64,000 nucleotides of DNA from Aselliscus stoliczkanus (GCA_033961575.1 CM066727.1:154613434-154677433), one strand, 5' to 3'. Shown: positions 46,801-56,929, numbered from the stretch's first letter. Translations and numbers: made by a program. The notes: generated by a model not told the origin, from the letters alone.

Positions 46801-47735
46801 TGCCCCCAAATTAAGCCTTTAAAAAGTTCTTTTTACTTCTACCCTATTCAACACTTTATAAGAGAGTCAATTACAATGTTTCATCTTTAATACTAACACA
46901 AATTGCTGTAGGGTCAGTCTGCCCTATCATTCTGGGATCTAAAGTTCTAAATACTTGAAAGGAAGAGTAAAATACTTCACTGTTCAATTCAGAAATTTAG
47001 AACAGTTATGGAATTTGACTGGTCAAGGCAGATAGAAACATACAATTACATAGGTGTTTGGTTATTTTGCTTTGGGGGTTGGTAGTCAAAGAACAGAGAC
47101 TAACAAATGAAATAACAAAAAAAAGTTGTTTCCTATTTCAGGGGAAAAAAAAAAAATCACAGAGCAGTTTAAACCTCTAAAGTCCATTTGACCTATCCAC
47201 TCAGATCTAAGACAGATTTTCAGTTTTTTAATAACCCCTATTCTTTCCTTGAGTATCAAACTGATTGGTAGTCATCTCCAAGTACAATCAAGAGTTTTAA
47301 CAGCTTCACGTTGAATGAAATATTAGTAAGGTGAAAAAGACACTACATTTCAAACTGGAAAAAAATCTAGTCAAGTACGTATTACATTCAATTTTCAAAT
47401 CATTTACTAACATGACAACAGATTTATTTGGCTCTGATCACTCGTGCACACACTCACACAACAGGCACCCCAGCCACTGATCTGCTTTGCAACACAAGGC
47501 CATATAGGCAGAGATGGCATTCTCTAAGCCAAACTTTAAATAGATTAAAAAAAGTAATTTCTAATTTTACAGAAATGCTTCTTCAAAAAATATTTTCTCT
47601 CACTCCCTCATCTCTTATACTGAAGGATGTGTAGTATGTTTTTTCCCCAAGCTAAATCTGAACCCTCAAAATTGATTCCAGGCAGATCTCTGCAAATTAA
47701 AATCAAAAACAAAAATAGAAAAATTATATTTTTAT

Positions 47736-47763
47736 ATATGTATACATATATATATATATATTT
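47736..47763 (+). repeat. (TA)n-rich tract
   Basis: TATATATG/TATATA run within the LARP4 3' UTR. Confidence 0.8.
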
Positions 47764-47965
47764 ATACTGATTGGACTCCTCCAGCATTTTAAAATCACTT
47801 TAGAGATGAATTTTGGGATTCTACTGCTCACAACTCCAAAATCCATAACGATTTAAAGACAAGACTTTCTCCATTTCCTTCCTGGCTACCCACTCCCCTC
47901 CAAACAGTTCGGTACTGCCACGGTGGCTCAAGTTTAATGGGAAGAGAGAGAGGTTTTGAATAGTT

Positions 47966-47986
47966 TTGTTTGTTTGTTTGTTTGTT
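47966..47986 (+). repeat. (TTTG)n microsatellite just after the LARP4 stop
   Basis: Five or so TTTG units. On the LARP4 strand this is an ACAA-repeat at the start of the 3' UTR. Confidence 0.9.
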
Positions 47987-47989
47987 TTT

Positions 47990-48328
47990 TTACTTTGGTG
48001 ATCTGGGTGGCACATATTGCTCTTTGCCGTTCCGTCGAGTCACTCCCTGAGGTATAGCCCTATGGCCAAACTGGCGTCTCTGTTCCCTGATTTTTCCAGC
48101 TGCTCCCCTAGGAATGGTATTGCCTCGGAAGCCAGAATAATCCTTACTAGCCCTTGCTTCTGGCTTCTCATGTGGTTTCTCAATGGACTTCTCCGGAGCT
48201 CCATTCTCTTCATTTTTGGTGGGAGACACTACATTGGAGCGAAGTTCTCGTAGTGGCTGCACAGGAACTGGAGATGGCTCTTTAGGGGGCTTCTGGCACA
48301 CTTCAGCATAACTTAGCTTTCGGGGTTC
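47990..48328 (-). CDS. LARP4: LARP4 last coding exon (C-terminus and stop)
   Basis: The minus strand shows a TTGAAAG acceptor at 48,329-48,330, then 112 codons and a TAA at 47,992-47,990. The frame opens with EPRKLSYAEVCQKPPKEP and closes with GKEQYVPPRSPK, the conserved basic C-terminus of LARP4. It includes an Arg/Gly-rich stretch (SGFRGNTIPRGAAGKIREQRRQ) preceded by a PLRELRSN block. In the family, the C-terminal half of LARP4 is largely disordered and contacts RACK1. The exon joins in phase 0 to the exon at 49,783-49,951. It is intact, with no frameshift or premature stop. Confidence 0.97.
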   Translation of the reverse strand, partial: EPRKLSYAEVCQKPPKEPSPVPVQPLRELRSNVVSPTKNEENGAPEKSIEKPHEKPEARASKDYSGFRGNTIPRGAAGKIREQRRQFGHRAIPQGVTRRNGKEQYVPPRSPK

Positions 48329-48499
48329 CTTTCAAGTAAAATCAGAAACAAAAAGATTTATGGCACACATTCTCTAAGGACTAAAACATAAAAAGGACAG
48401 TATTAACCACAAGAAAATCAGTGAGGTAGCCTCTAGGAAAGGGCAACAGGCACTCTACTCTCATATATAATGTTATTAAAGAGTATCAATACAACCTTT

Positions 48500-48688
48500 G
48501 ATCCTTTTTCTTTCTTTCTTTTTTTATTGGGGAACAGTGTGTTTTTCCAGGACCCATCAGCTCCAAATCCAGTAGTTGTTTCAATCTAGCTGTGGAGGGT
48601 GCAGCTCAACGGCCTATGTGGAGATCGAACTGGCAACATTGGTGTTGTGAGCACTGCGCTCTAATCAACTGAGCTAACTGGCCGCCCC
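48500..48688 (-). mobile_element. VES-like bat SINE
   Basis: Read on the minus strand: GGGGCGGCCAGTTAGCTCAG head with A box, GCCAGTTCGATCTCC B box, CACCCTCCACAGCTAGATTG and end GTTCCCCAATAAAAAAAG. Target-site duplication TACAACCTTT / TACAATCTTT at 48,490-48,499 and 48,689-48,698. Confidence 0.85.
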
Positions 48689-49235
48689 TACAATCTTTTA
48701 AAAAACTACATTTGTTGAAAAATGATAAAAACCTTAGCAATTTATGTAAAAGATTAAATTAATTATGGTCCATCCATATGAAATAAAATGGCTTCATTCT
48801 CTCTTCCCTGGCTACAAAGAACCCTGAGAAGGATTCCACAAGAATCTCAGCAGAGCAGTTGGGAACCAATCATGTATTAACAGAAGACTAATTAAAAGAC
48901 TAATTAAAAGTCTTAACTACCTCACCTGAAAAAGGAGGACAATAGGGGTGCTGCAAGAATGGGATAAAGAATGTAAAAGGTCTTCAGCAATGATCCTAGC
49001 ATATAGTAGGCATTCAATAATTGGTAGTTGGTATCTTCTTCTTATCATTATTAAATGACAAGATAAAAGAGATAAAATGTTCTTAACGTGGAAAAATAAA
49101 AAGCTGTACCAAAATGCTACTATTGTATCAATGAATAAAAGAATTATAGGTAAATTTTGTGAGCCCCACCCCGCTTTTCTGTATTTTCCTAATTATAAAA
49201 ATGATTCTGGAAAGTGAATAAAAATGAGTGGTCCC

Positions 49236-49322
49236 GGGCCGGCCGAGTGGTGCAGTGGTTAAGCACTGGCTTGGGAAGCCAGCACCCCGGTTCGGGTCCC
49301 ACATATGAAGGCCGGTGGCGCT

Positions 49323-49369
<47 letters not shown>

Positions 49370-49370
49370 A
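49236..49370 (+). mobile_element. Short SINE with 39-base A-tail
   Basis: GGGCCGGCCGAGTGGTGC head, end GGCGCTGCCCTC, then A-run 49,329-49,367. Degenerate target-site duplication around GTGGTCCC on both sides. The long A-tail suggests a fairly young copy. Confidence 0.92.
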
Positions 49371-49459
49371 AAAAATTTGTGGTCCCTCAGGGGTTTTACA
49401 GATTTAAGCATTATACAAAAAAAATTTCAGGAGACTCAAGGCATCGTTACACTAACCCA

Positions 49460-49464
<5 letters not shown>

Positions 49465-49518
<54 letters not shown>
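49465..49518 (+). repeat. (TA)n(CA)n microsatellite
   Basis: About 20 TA units followed by about 7 CA units in a LARP4 intron. Confidence 0.95.
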
Positions 49519-49782
49519 ATATAACAAAGAAACTTCACTTAACTATTATACGATCAGAGAAAAAGCAATCAAAAGAAACAGGATGAATAGTAACTTCTTC
49601 CCTCCCTCAACATGGCTAAAAATTCCATTTCTTCACAGTGACTTTAAACTCTTTTAGCTTCAGACAGCCCCAACTTGGGCTAGTTCCAAATGACTGCTCT
49701 AGCTGAGTCACAGGAAAAGAATAACTTCTCATTATTTACCCTATTATTTTTTTCTTACATAAAACTAAATTCGTCAAGTTAC

Positions 49783-49951
49783 CTGCACGGCCACAGTTAC
49801 AGCTACATTTATGTTACTATTACTGGGGGAAGCAGTATTTGTCCTTGATGGCTTTGCAGTACTTGGGGAGGAAACTGATACAGTCGTCTGGTTGAGAACA
49901 TCCTTCTGAACAGTGGAATCCTCCAGTAAATCCTTTTCTTGCTGAGTTGTG
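49783..49951 (-). CDS. LARP4: LARP4 internal coding exon (Ser/Thr-rich linker)
   Basis: Acceptor CTCCTTAG at 49,952-49,953 and donor GTAACT at 49,782-49,781 on the minus strand. The 169-nt exon starts with the last base of a split serine codon, then reads TTQQEKDLLEDSTVQKDVLN and continues into a Ser/Thr/Asn-rich, probably disordered segment ending NVAVTVAVQ. It joins in phase to EPRKLSYAE in the last exon. The frame is open across both junctions and matches the LARP4 C-terminal linker as I recall it. Confidence 0.95.
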
Positions 49952-50059
49952 CTAAGGAGAAAAAGAGCTTGACATCAGATTTAGTATAGCACACAGACAG
50001 ATGAGCAAATGATCAGAAGAAAAAGTAATCATAATGCAGTTATATACTGAAACCTGTAC

Positions 50060-50184
50060 CTTAATGCAGGAGGCTCAGCTGTACATGGAGGGCTGGTACT
50101 CATACTGAGTTGCTGGGCAGAGGTGCAGTCTGTCTGTTCATCCTCTGCAGGCACTGGACAACTAACTCTCAACTCTTCATTATC
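50060..50184 (-). CDS. LARP4: LARP4 internal coding exon (acidic/Ser-rich linker)
   Basis: Acceptor TACTTTAAG at 50,185-50,186 and donor GTACAG at 50,059-50,058 bound a 125-nt exon. It reads DNEELRVSCPVPAEDEQTDC, then TSAQQLSMSTSPPCTAEP, ending in a partial serine codon completed by the next exon. Only 108 bp of intron separates it from the exon at 49,783. It is acidic and Ser/Thr-rich, typical of the disordered LARP4 tail; no folded domain is visible. Confidence 0.95.
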
Positions 50185-50219
50185 CTTAAAGTAAAACACA
50201 TTTCAAAATTACACTTAAA

Positions 50220-50401
50220 GTACAGGATAAAGAACATAATCAGTAATATTGTAATCAGAATGTATGGTGTTGGGTGGGTACTAGACTTATCAGGGGGATC
50301 ATTTTGTAGGTTTTATTCATGAATGTCTAACCACTATGCTGTACACCCAAAACTAATATAATCTTGAATGTCAACTGTAAATGAAAAATTAAAGTCTTTT
50401 T
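50220..50401 (+). mobile_element. Short 5'-truncated L1 3'-end insertion
   Basis: GTTGGGTGGGTACTAGACTT, CTGTACACCCAAAACTAATA and GAATGTCAACTGTAAATG. Target-site duplication AAATTACACTTAAA / AAATTGCACTTATA at 50,206-50,219 and 50,402-50,415. Confidence 0.8.
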
Positions 50402-50424
50402 AAATTGCACTTATATAGATACTT

Positions 50425-51825
50425 CTCCAAACAAGATATACAAAGGGCCAACAAGCATATATTAAAGATGCCCAACATCATTAATCATCAGGGAAATGCA
50501 AATCGAAACCACGATACGACATCACTTCACACTCACTAGGGCGGCTATTATCAATAAAACAGACAATAACAAATGTTAATGATGATATTGGAACTCTCAA
50601 ACATTGAGTGGCAATGTAAAATGGTACAGCCACTTTGGAAATGTCTGGCAGTTCCTCAAAAGGTTAAAAGTAGTTACCATATGACTTAGCAAATTCCACT
50701 CCTGGGCACACAACCAAGAGAAACCATGTTTGCACAAAACCTATACACAAATGTTCATAGTAGCATTATTCATAATAGCCAAAAAGTGGGAACAACCTAC
50801 ATGTTCATCAACTGATGAATGGATAAATAAAATGTGGAACAGTGGTCCCCCCTTACCCACAGGGGCTATGTTTCAAGACCCCCAATGGAGGCCTGAAACC
50901 ACAGATAGTATTGAGCCCTATATATGATTTTTAAAATTTATATGTATATGATTTTTTAATTTATAAATTGGCTGAATAAGAGATTAATAACAATAAATTA
51001 TAACAATATACTGTAATAAAAGTTTTGTGAATGTGGTCTCTCAAAATATCTTATTGTACTATACTTACCACTTCACTTAAAGGAAGCAGTTTACAATTTC
51101 TCTTGGGCATATATGAATTGCTAGCATCACTACTCATGCACTTTAGGGCCATTATTAAGTAAAATAAGGATTACTTGAACACGAGCACTGTGATACTGTG
51201 ACAGTTAATCTGATAACCAAGAGTGACTAATGGCCGGGTTGCATGTACAGTGTGGATACACTGGACAGAGGGATGATTCACATCCCAGGCATGCTACTCA
51301 GAATAGCATGCAATGTAAAACTTATGAATTATGTCTGGAACTTTTCATGTAACATTTTTGGAGTGTGATTGCCATGGGTAAATGAAACCATGGAAAGCGA
51401 AACTGCATGTAAGGGGAGATTTACTGTATATACATACGATGGAATATTATTGCACTATGAAAGGAATGAAGAACAGACACATGCTATAACAATGGATGAA
51501 TCTTGAAAGCAATATGCTAAGTGAAACAAGCCAGTCACAAAAAGGCAAAATACTCTGTGATTCCACTTATATGAGGTACCTAGAATAGTCAAATTCATAG
51601 AACAAAGTAGAACTGTGGTAGCCAGGGGCTGAGGAAAGGGGGAATGAAGTTGCTGTTTAATAGGTAGGGCATTTTAGTTTTGTAAGATGAAAACAGTGCT
51701 GGAGATAGGCTGCACAACAATGTAAATGTGTTTAACACTACTGAAGTATACACACTTCACAATGGTTAAGATGGAAAATTTTATGTTATTTTGTTTTACC
51801 ACAATTAAAACAAGAAGAGTCCTAG
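50425..51825 (+). mobile_element. L1 fragment split by a DNA transposon
   Basis: ORF2-end and 3' UTR phrases (GGGAAATGCAAATCGAAACC, CAACTGATGAATGGATAAAT) before 50,840 continue after 51,427 (ACGATGGAATATTATTGCAC, AATGGTTAAGATGGAAAATT), a clear interruption of one L1. Confidence 0.85.
50840..51426. mobile_element. Pogo/Tigger (MER2-like) DNA transposon inside L1
   Basis: Starts CAGTGGTCCCCCCTTACCC and ends GTAAGGGGAGATTTACTG before TA at 51,427-51,428; the left TA has mutated to AA. 587 bp. The internal GAGGCCTGAAACCACAGATA is characteristic. No transposase frame. Confidence 0.85.
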
Positions 51826-52721
51826 AAATTAACATCTAAAATACTAAAAGCTATTTATTCAAGAAGCTTCAGAAGACGTGACCCATAACTATGGGAAAGT
51901 AAAACAAGAGTAAGAAAAAGAGGGGATCCAATAAAGGAAAATAAGGAAAATTCCCAAGATGATGGCAAAGTCCCAGGAACACAGGGGTGCAGCAAGCCAC
52001 TGAGTCTTAAGAAAGAAGAAATACTAACTGTATACTAAGAGGCTGGGTTATGAAGAAAATATGTAATATTGAGATGAGACTTACACATGAGGGCAATGCT
52101 TTTTACTTTTTTAGTGATACTAAAAAGGGGCAGCTTATAATTGATGGTATCCTAATATGATGAAGTACAATCTACTGCGAGGATGAGCAAAGTATGTTGG
52201 TTTAAGAGAGCTAAATCCTTAGCTTCTAGAATGTAAAGGCAACATCTAAAACTGAAAAGTCAAGACACAGCAGTGTAACCATGTTAATGAGAAGTACAGG
52301 CATAGATGTCAGGAGAAAAAGCTCGAGTTGAAAGTGGATGTAGGAGACTACTATTTTCATTATAAGCCTTAATATACGGTGTACAAATAATATTAAGACT
52401 GAGTTTACCAAACTAGCCTAGAATTAATTTACAGCTTTGGTTAATTATAGGCACTTAAGTGGAAATGACTTTTCATTCAGCTTGCATTAATCAGGTCTAC
52501 CTAACTGAGTGATACAAAGACATACAAAAGTAAAGAAACATTTTATTGATCCTTGTGTAGCTTTATCATAAATCTTTTTATAACACTCAAAGCATGCTGA
52601 CAAACATCATGAATAAAAACTGTTAGAAATAGTTAAGTGCAAATAAAAATTTAATAATAACCCTGCAAACATAGGTTAATATAGTCCTATAAGGTAAAAG
52701 ATTGGATGTTTCAGTGTTTAC

Positions 52722-52883
52722 CTTTTCTTTGTAGACACCTTTAACAACATCAGACATCCTGCTCTCCAAAACAAGTTCACCTGGGGTTCTTGATGAACTC
52801 CCAGGTAAAGGAGGAAAATTTGAGGCTAGTAAGTCAAACTTTGGTGTTGGAGCCTTAGCTTCAGCTGTTGAAGGATGGGGTCT
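52722..52883 (-). CDS. LARP4: LARP4 internal coding exon (FPPLPG motif exon)
   Basis: Acceptor TGTCTTTCAG at 52,884-52,885 and donor GTAAAC at 52,721-52,720. The 162-nt exon is in phase 0 at both ends and encodes RPHPSTAEAKAPTPKFDL, then LLASNFPPLPGSSSRTPGEL, and ends in VKGVYKEK. The FDLLASNFPPLPG block is a hallmark conserved between LARP4 and LARP4B. The downstream DNEEL sequence in the next exon and the matching phase confirm gene and order. Confidence 0.97.
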
Positions 52884-53039
52884 CTGAAAGACACAAATCA
52901 TAATACAGGTCATATGCCTATCTCATTCTCTAATCCTGTACCACAGAAGCTGAAAGCTTCAAAAAACAAACCCTAACGCACAGAATTGTTCTCCTATAAA
53001 TTCTTGGCTTCTCACCTCAGCCAAACTCTCATTAGTCTT

Positions 53040-53159
53040 TTTTTTTTTTTTTTTTTTTGAGGGCAGTGTCACTGACCCTCATATGTGGGACCCGAACCGG
53101 GGCCGCTGGCTTCCCAAGCCAGCGTTTAACCACCGTGCCACCGTGCCACCCGGCCGGCC
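53040..53159 (-). mobile_element. Short SINE
   Basis: T-run, GAGGGCAGTGTCACTGACCC, and CACCCGGCCGGCC at the head; the head region has an ACCGTGCC duplication. Target-site duplication CTCATTAGTCTT at 53,028-53,039 and 53,160-53,171, perfect. Confidence 0.95.
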
Positions 53160-53243
53160 CTCATTAGTCTTCAACAATCCTACTTATCTTTAGTCAGCTC
53201 CTTCTGTTTCTTTTGCAAACTTGACCACACTAATAAGCATTCT

Positions 53244-53390
53244 TCTTTTTTTTTTTTTAGCTGAGCCACCCTGCCACCTGTTGGGAGCTCAGCAGCAGCT
53301 CAGCTCGGGCTGGGCATTGAATGCTGTTGCCCAGAGCTCAGCTCACACTCCTGAGTGAGCTCTTAACTAACTGAGCCACTCGGCCAACCC
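53244..53390 (-). mobile_element. Head-only SINE, CTCGCTCAAGAG type
   Basis: AGCTGAGCCACCCTGCCACC through GAGCCACTCGGCCAACCC. Target-site duplication TAAGCATTCT at 53,234-53,243 and 53,396-53,405 with a few extra bases. Confidence 0.9.
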
Positions 53391-53979
53391 ACTCCTAAGC
53401 ATTCTAATCATCTTCATTATTTGTTGCTTTCTAAATTTACGATACCTCTTTTCCTAACAAAAATAAAAACAAAAACCCTACCTCAAGTAAATTTGCCATC
53501 ATCTTTTCTCCTTCCACATAGTCTAGAGAGAATATCCTTCCTTGAAAAATCTCATCTTTCCCTTTCACCTACCACCACATATATCCTCCTACAAACCTCG
53601 CACTTGTTACGCCTCCTCTTCTACTTCCTCACCTTTGTACTCATCACTTCACTAAAATTGTTTTGGTAAGTCACCAATACTTACCACAATGCAAAAGCTG
53701 AGATTCTTTTCCCCCCCCTGGCTTCACTATAGCATTTGGCATGGTCCACATTGTTTCCTTTGGGAGCTTGTTTCTCCCTTAGCTTCTGTGATACTGCTTT
53801 TTCTCTTGATTCTCAAGTCTGACAATCATGTACTCTTCTCTCCCTGCCCACTTCTTTTGATGGTTTTTGGTTTCTATAGGGTTACTACCTCTCATTTTCC
53901 ATACTCTCCATGTGGGATTCATTATCCATGACTTCAACTACTATGTATATGCAAACAACCCTTAAAACACTCTTTTTCA

Positions 53980-54440
53980 GGGCCGACCGAGTAGCGCATT
54001 GGTTAAACGCTGGTTTTGGGATGCCAGCGGCCCCGGTTCGGATCCCACATGAGGGCCAGTGACACTGCCCTCTGCAGCTGGCAGCAGCTCCACCTGGAGC
54101 TGGGCTGTGCGAGCCCCGGTGATGGTGTGGGCTGCAGCCCCTGCTGCAGTGGGCTGCCATGGGCTGCGGTGAGTGGCCCGCAGCCAGCGTGAGCGGCTGG
54201 CAGCCAAGCATAAGCTGCCGATGGCCGCGGTGAGCGACATCCAGAGGCCGGCGACCGATCTGCCTCATCCGGGAGGAGCGCAATGACGATACCAACAGTG
54301 GGACAACATCCTCCGCAGCTAGACTGAGGAGCGGGGGGACGGCGACTTGTCTGTTCCCCTTCCCCGATTCCCCAACGCTGTTCCCCTCCGCCAATTCCCC
54401 AATAAAATCTTAAAAAAAAAAAAAAAAACAAAAACAAAAA
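53980..54440 (+). mobile_element. Long tRNA-derived SINE
   Basis: GGGCCGACCGAGTAGCGC head, CCCCGATTCCCCAACGCTG, CCCCAATAAAATCTT and A-tail. Perfect 16-base target-site duplication AAAACACTCTTTTTCA at 53,964-53,979 and 54,441-54,456. Confidence 0.95.
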
Positions 54441-54480
54441 AAAACACTCTTTTTCACTTTTTGGTGGCTTTTTAAGTGCA

Positions 54481-54620
54481 TTTTTTTTATTTAACTGAGC
54501 CACCCTGCCACCTGTTGGCAGCTTAGCGGCAGCTCAGCTCGGGTTGGGCATCGAACTGCTGTTGCTCAGAGCTCGCACCCTTGAGCAAGCTCATAACCAA
54601 CTGAGCCACTTGGCTGGCCC
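54481..54620 (-). mobile_element. Head-only SINE, CTCGCTCAAGAG type
   Basis: TGAGCCACCCTGCCACCTGT through GAGCCACTTGGCTGGCCC. Target-site duplication not clear. Confidence 0.88.
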
Positions 54621-55689
54621 TTGACTGCATATCTGAAAATTTACCAAAAATCACTGAGTTGGACACTTCAAATATTTTCAGTCCAGACCTTCACCTGAAA
54701 CCCAGATGTCCATTTTCCTATCAGCCATCTTCACTCAGATTTTGCTTGGATACTTCAAACGACATTAATGAATAATCTCATTTTACAGCCCAAAGCTACT
54801 ATGTTCCCCAAGGTTCCATTCTTGGCCTTCTTTAAAAAAATTATTCACTCTCTTACAGAGAGTCCCCTGCCATGTCCCCATCTACTCTTATGACTTCAAG
54901 TACTATGTGTAAGCTTATGAATCCAAATTTTATCTCTAGCTAAGCTCTCGCTCCTGCACAAGGGCACCCCCGCCCCTGCCCTTCCTACTGGAAAGCATGC
55001 CTGTCTCCTTTTTCTTCATCTCAACCTTCAGCCCCCAATCCAGACATTTTCAACGTATTAAACAGACTTCAAACCTAATCTCTCCTCTCCTCAATTGTTC
55101 AGAAGCACTTGAGGACTGACATGGACTGCTAAAATGGTATCCTTAAAAAGTTGTTGCCTAAAGTTTCAGGGCTGCAGAAAGCTATAAATGAAAAAATAAC
55201 ACTGTTTTAAAGGGTTCACAGTTTGACCTAAGACTATTTTTTATTATAATGCAATACATTTAACTTCTTTGAAAATGTGTGTTTTCACTACTTATAATGT
55301 GAGTGTATGTATACTTATATGTATATTATATGCATACCAGCTAATGAACTACATGTATATTACTTATATATGTATATAATTCACTACTTAGACATGTAAA
55401 ATAAGCATTATATTACACATTTATAATATGTCTGTAAATTCTAGGCAAGGTTTTCTTGAGATCGCCATATCTTTCTACACCATTTTTATTCTCAACTCCC
55501 TCTGGTCTCAGTTAAGAAATGGTGAACAGTCACTATGAACAAACCATAAAAATATCAAAATATGAAAAATCTGAAGCTAGGTAAATTAAAATACAAATAA
55601 GAATATGTCTAAAACAATAAAAAATTTTCTTTAAGCTGTTTTATAAGATTAGTGGATATAATAAAATACTACCTAAAAATTGCTCCCAA

Positions 55690-56064
55690 ATAACAGTGAG
55701 TAAATAGTATATCAGTTTCCAACACCATCCAACAGAGCTTTACAAGTGAATGATATGCCCTACCAGATGGGCGAAAAATCATATACTCTGTAAGGCGATG
55801 GATAAGCAGGAACTTCTGTTTATTATCTGTTGGGAGTGAAAATCGGCACAACTCCTAGAGAAAGGTATTTGGCAGCAACTTAATGAATTGTGACCCAGAA
55901 AACCAACTTCTAGAGATTCTCCTTCAGATATTATTGCACACATAGGAAATGATGGTTGTATATGGTTATTGCTGTGCTGTTTGTAAGATCAAAATATTCA
56001 AACGACTTAAATGTCTATTAGTAAAGAGTTAAACTGTCCATACTTTTTATTTTTAAACCAAATA
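55690..56064 (+). mobile_element. L1 fragment
   Basis: ATTGTGACCCAGAAAACCAA, CTCCTTCAGATATTATTGCA and AAACGACTTAAATGTCTATT follow the order of an old L1 ORF2 end. Confidence 0.55.
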
Positions 56065-56220
56065 CAGTAAAACCTTGGATTGTGAGTAACTTGGTTTGCA
56101 AGTGTTCCGCAAAATGAGCAAACATTTCTAATACATTTTAAAGTGGTAAGTGAGTAATGTCTTGCAATACGAGTAGTTTGTTTCCAGAATGAATTATGCT
56201 CGCAAACCAAGGTATTACTG
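56065..56220. mobile_element. 156-bp TA-flanked miniature transposon
   Basis: Left CAGTAAAACCTTGGATTG, reverse-complemented right CAGTAATACCTTGGTTTG, inside TA at 56,063-56,064 and 56,221-56,222. The terminal repeats take up about a third of the element. Confidence 0.85.
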
Positions 56221-56250
56221 TATATTATATTAGGTATTCAAGTAATTTTT

Positions 56251-56695
56251 TTTTTTTTTTAAAGATTTTTTATTGGGGAATTGGCGGAGGGGAACAGCGT
56301 TGGGGAATCGGGGAAGGGGAACAGACAAGTTGCTGTCTTTTTGTTCTTCAGTTTAGTTGCGGAGGATGTTGCTTCACTGTTGGTATCGTCATTGCGCTCT
56401 TCCCGGATGAGGCAGATCGGTCGCTGGCCTCTGGATGTCGCTCACCACGGCTATTGGCAGCTCACGCTTGGCTGCCAGCCGCTCACGCTGGCTGCGGGCC
56501 ACTCACTGTAGCCTATGGCAGCCCACTGCAGCAGGGGCTGCAGCCCACACCATTACCGGGGCTCGCACAGACCAGCTCCAGGTGGAGCTGTTGTTAGCTG
56601 TAGAGGGCAGTGTCCCTGGCCCTCATGTGGGATCCGAACCAGGGCCGCTGGCATCCCAAAACCAGCGCTTAACCAATGCGCCACTCGGCCGGCCC
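56251..56695 (-). mobile_element. Long tRNA-derived SINE
   Basis: AAAGATTTTTTATTGGGGAA at the left, CACTCGGCCGGCC at the right. Target-site duplication TCAAGTAATTTTT at 56,238-56,250 and 56,696-56,708. Confidence 0.95.
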
Positions 56696-56929
56696 TCAAG
56701 TAATTTTTTAAAGTGAGCAACATAGGCCAATTCCCTAACTATATGTGTACTTGGGGTGGGTATGGTAGTGGTATATATTTCAGGGTCAAGCACAGGCTCT
56801 ATTTACCTTTGCTGAATACTATAATCAATAAAACAAAAATCCAGAAAGGTACACCACAAGTCAATGCCACAGTAAATTACAAAATAAAAAAAAAATGAAC
56901 AGGAGTAATTAAAGGTAAAAACTACTTAC

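Larger units (their letters stand above)
43870..47989 (-). other. LARP4: Probable LARP4 3' UTR
   Basis: Downstream of the LARP4 stop codon, the minus strand runs for about 4 kb as AT-rich sequence without a recognisable SINE, L1, L2 or DNA transposon. The nearest elements lie outside, at 48,500 and below 43,234. A (TTTG)n run follows directly after the stop. A Pumilio-type site (TGTACATA on the minus strand, 45,533-45,526) lies inside. Human LARP4 also has a long 3' UTR. The distal end is an estimate based on AATAAA signals at 43.9-44.6 kb. Confidence 0.55.
48329..49782 (-). other. LARP4: LARP4 intron before the last exon
   Basis: A 1,454-bp intron with its donor at 49,782 and acceptor at 48,329. 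It contains a minus-strand VES-like SINE, a plus-strand short SINE with a 39-base A-tail, and a (TA)n(CA)n microsatellite. No other feature is seen. Confidence 0.9.
50185..52721 (-). other. LARP4: LARP4 intron with L1 fragments and a nested DNA transposon
   Basis: A 2.5-kb intron with canonical ends. It holds a short L1 3'-end insertion (50,220-50,401) and a longer L1 fragment (about 50,425-51,825) split by a pogo/Tigger-type element. The stretch 51,830-52,720 shows nothing I can name. Confidence 0.85.
53480..55100 (+). mobile_element. L2 fragments split by SINEs
   Basis: Pyrimidine-rich L2-like sense sequence (CCATGACTTCAACTACTATG before the SINE at 53,980; AAACCCAGATGTCCATTTTC and GGTTCCATTCTTGGCCTTC after the SINE at 54,620). 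Strongly diverged. Confidence 0.5.
52884..56929 (-). other. LARP4: LARP4 intron, SINE-dense
   Basis: A 4.0-kb intron carrying five SINEs (53,040-54,620 cluster and 56,251-56,695), an L2-like stretch split by the cluster, an L1 fragment and a 156-bp TA-flanked miniature transposon. The section 55,100-55,690 is AT-rich with TA/GTAT runs and no named feature. Confidence 0.85.

Noticed and set aside
49214..49657. Lysine-rich 147-codon open frame
   Set aside because: It reads through a SINE A-tail and a (TA)n/(CA)n microsatellite.
5269..56716. Repeated open frames with CSRGCSPHH- or GSVTGPH-like peptides
   Set aside because: These are translations of SINE copies on either strand, not a protein family.
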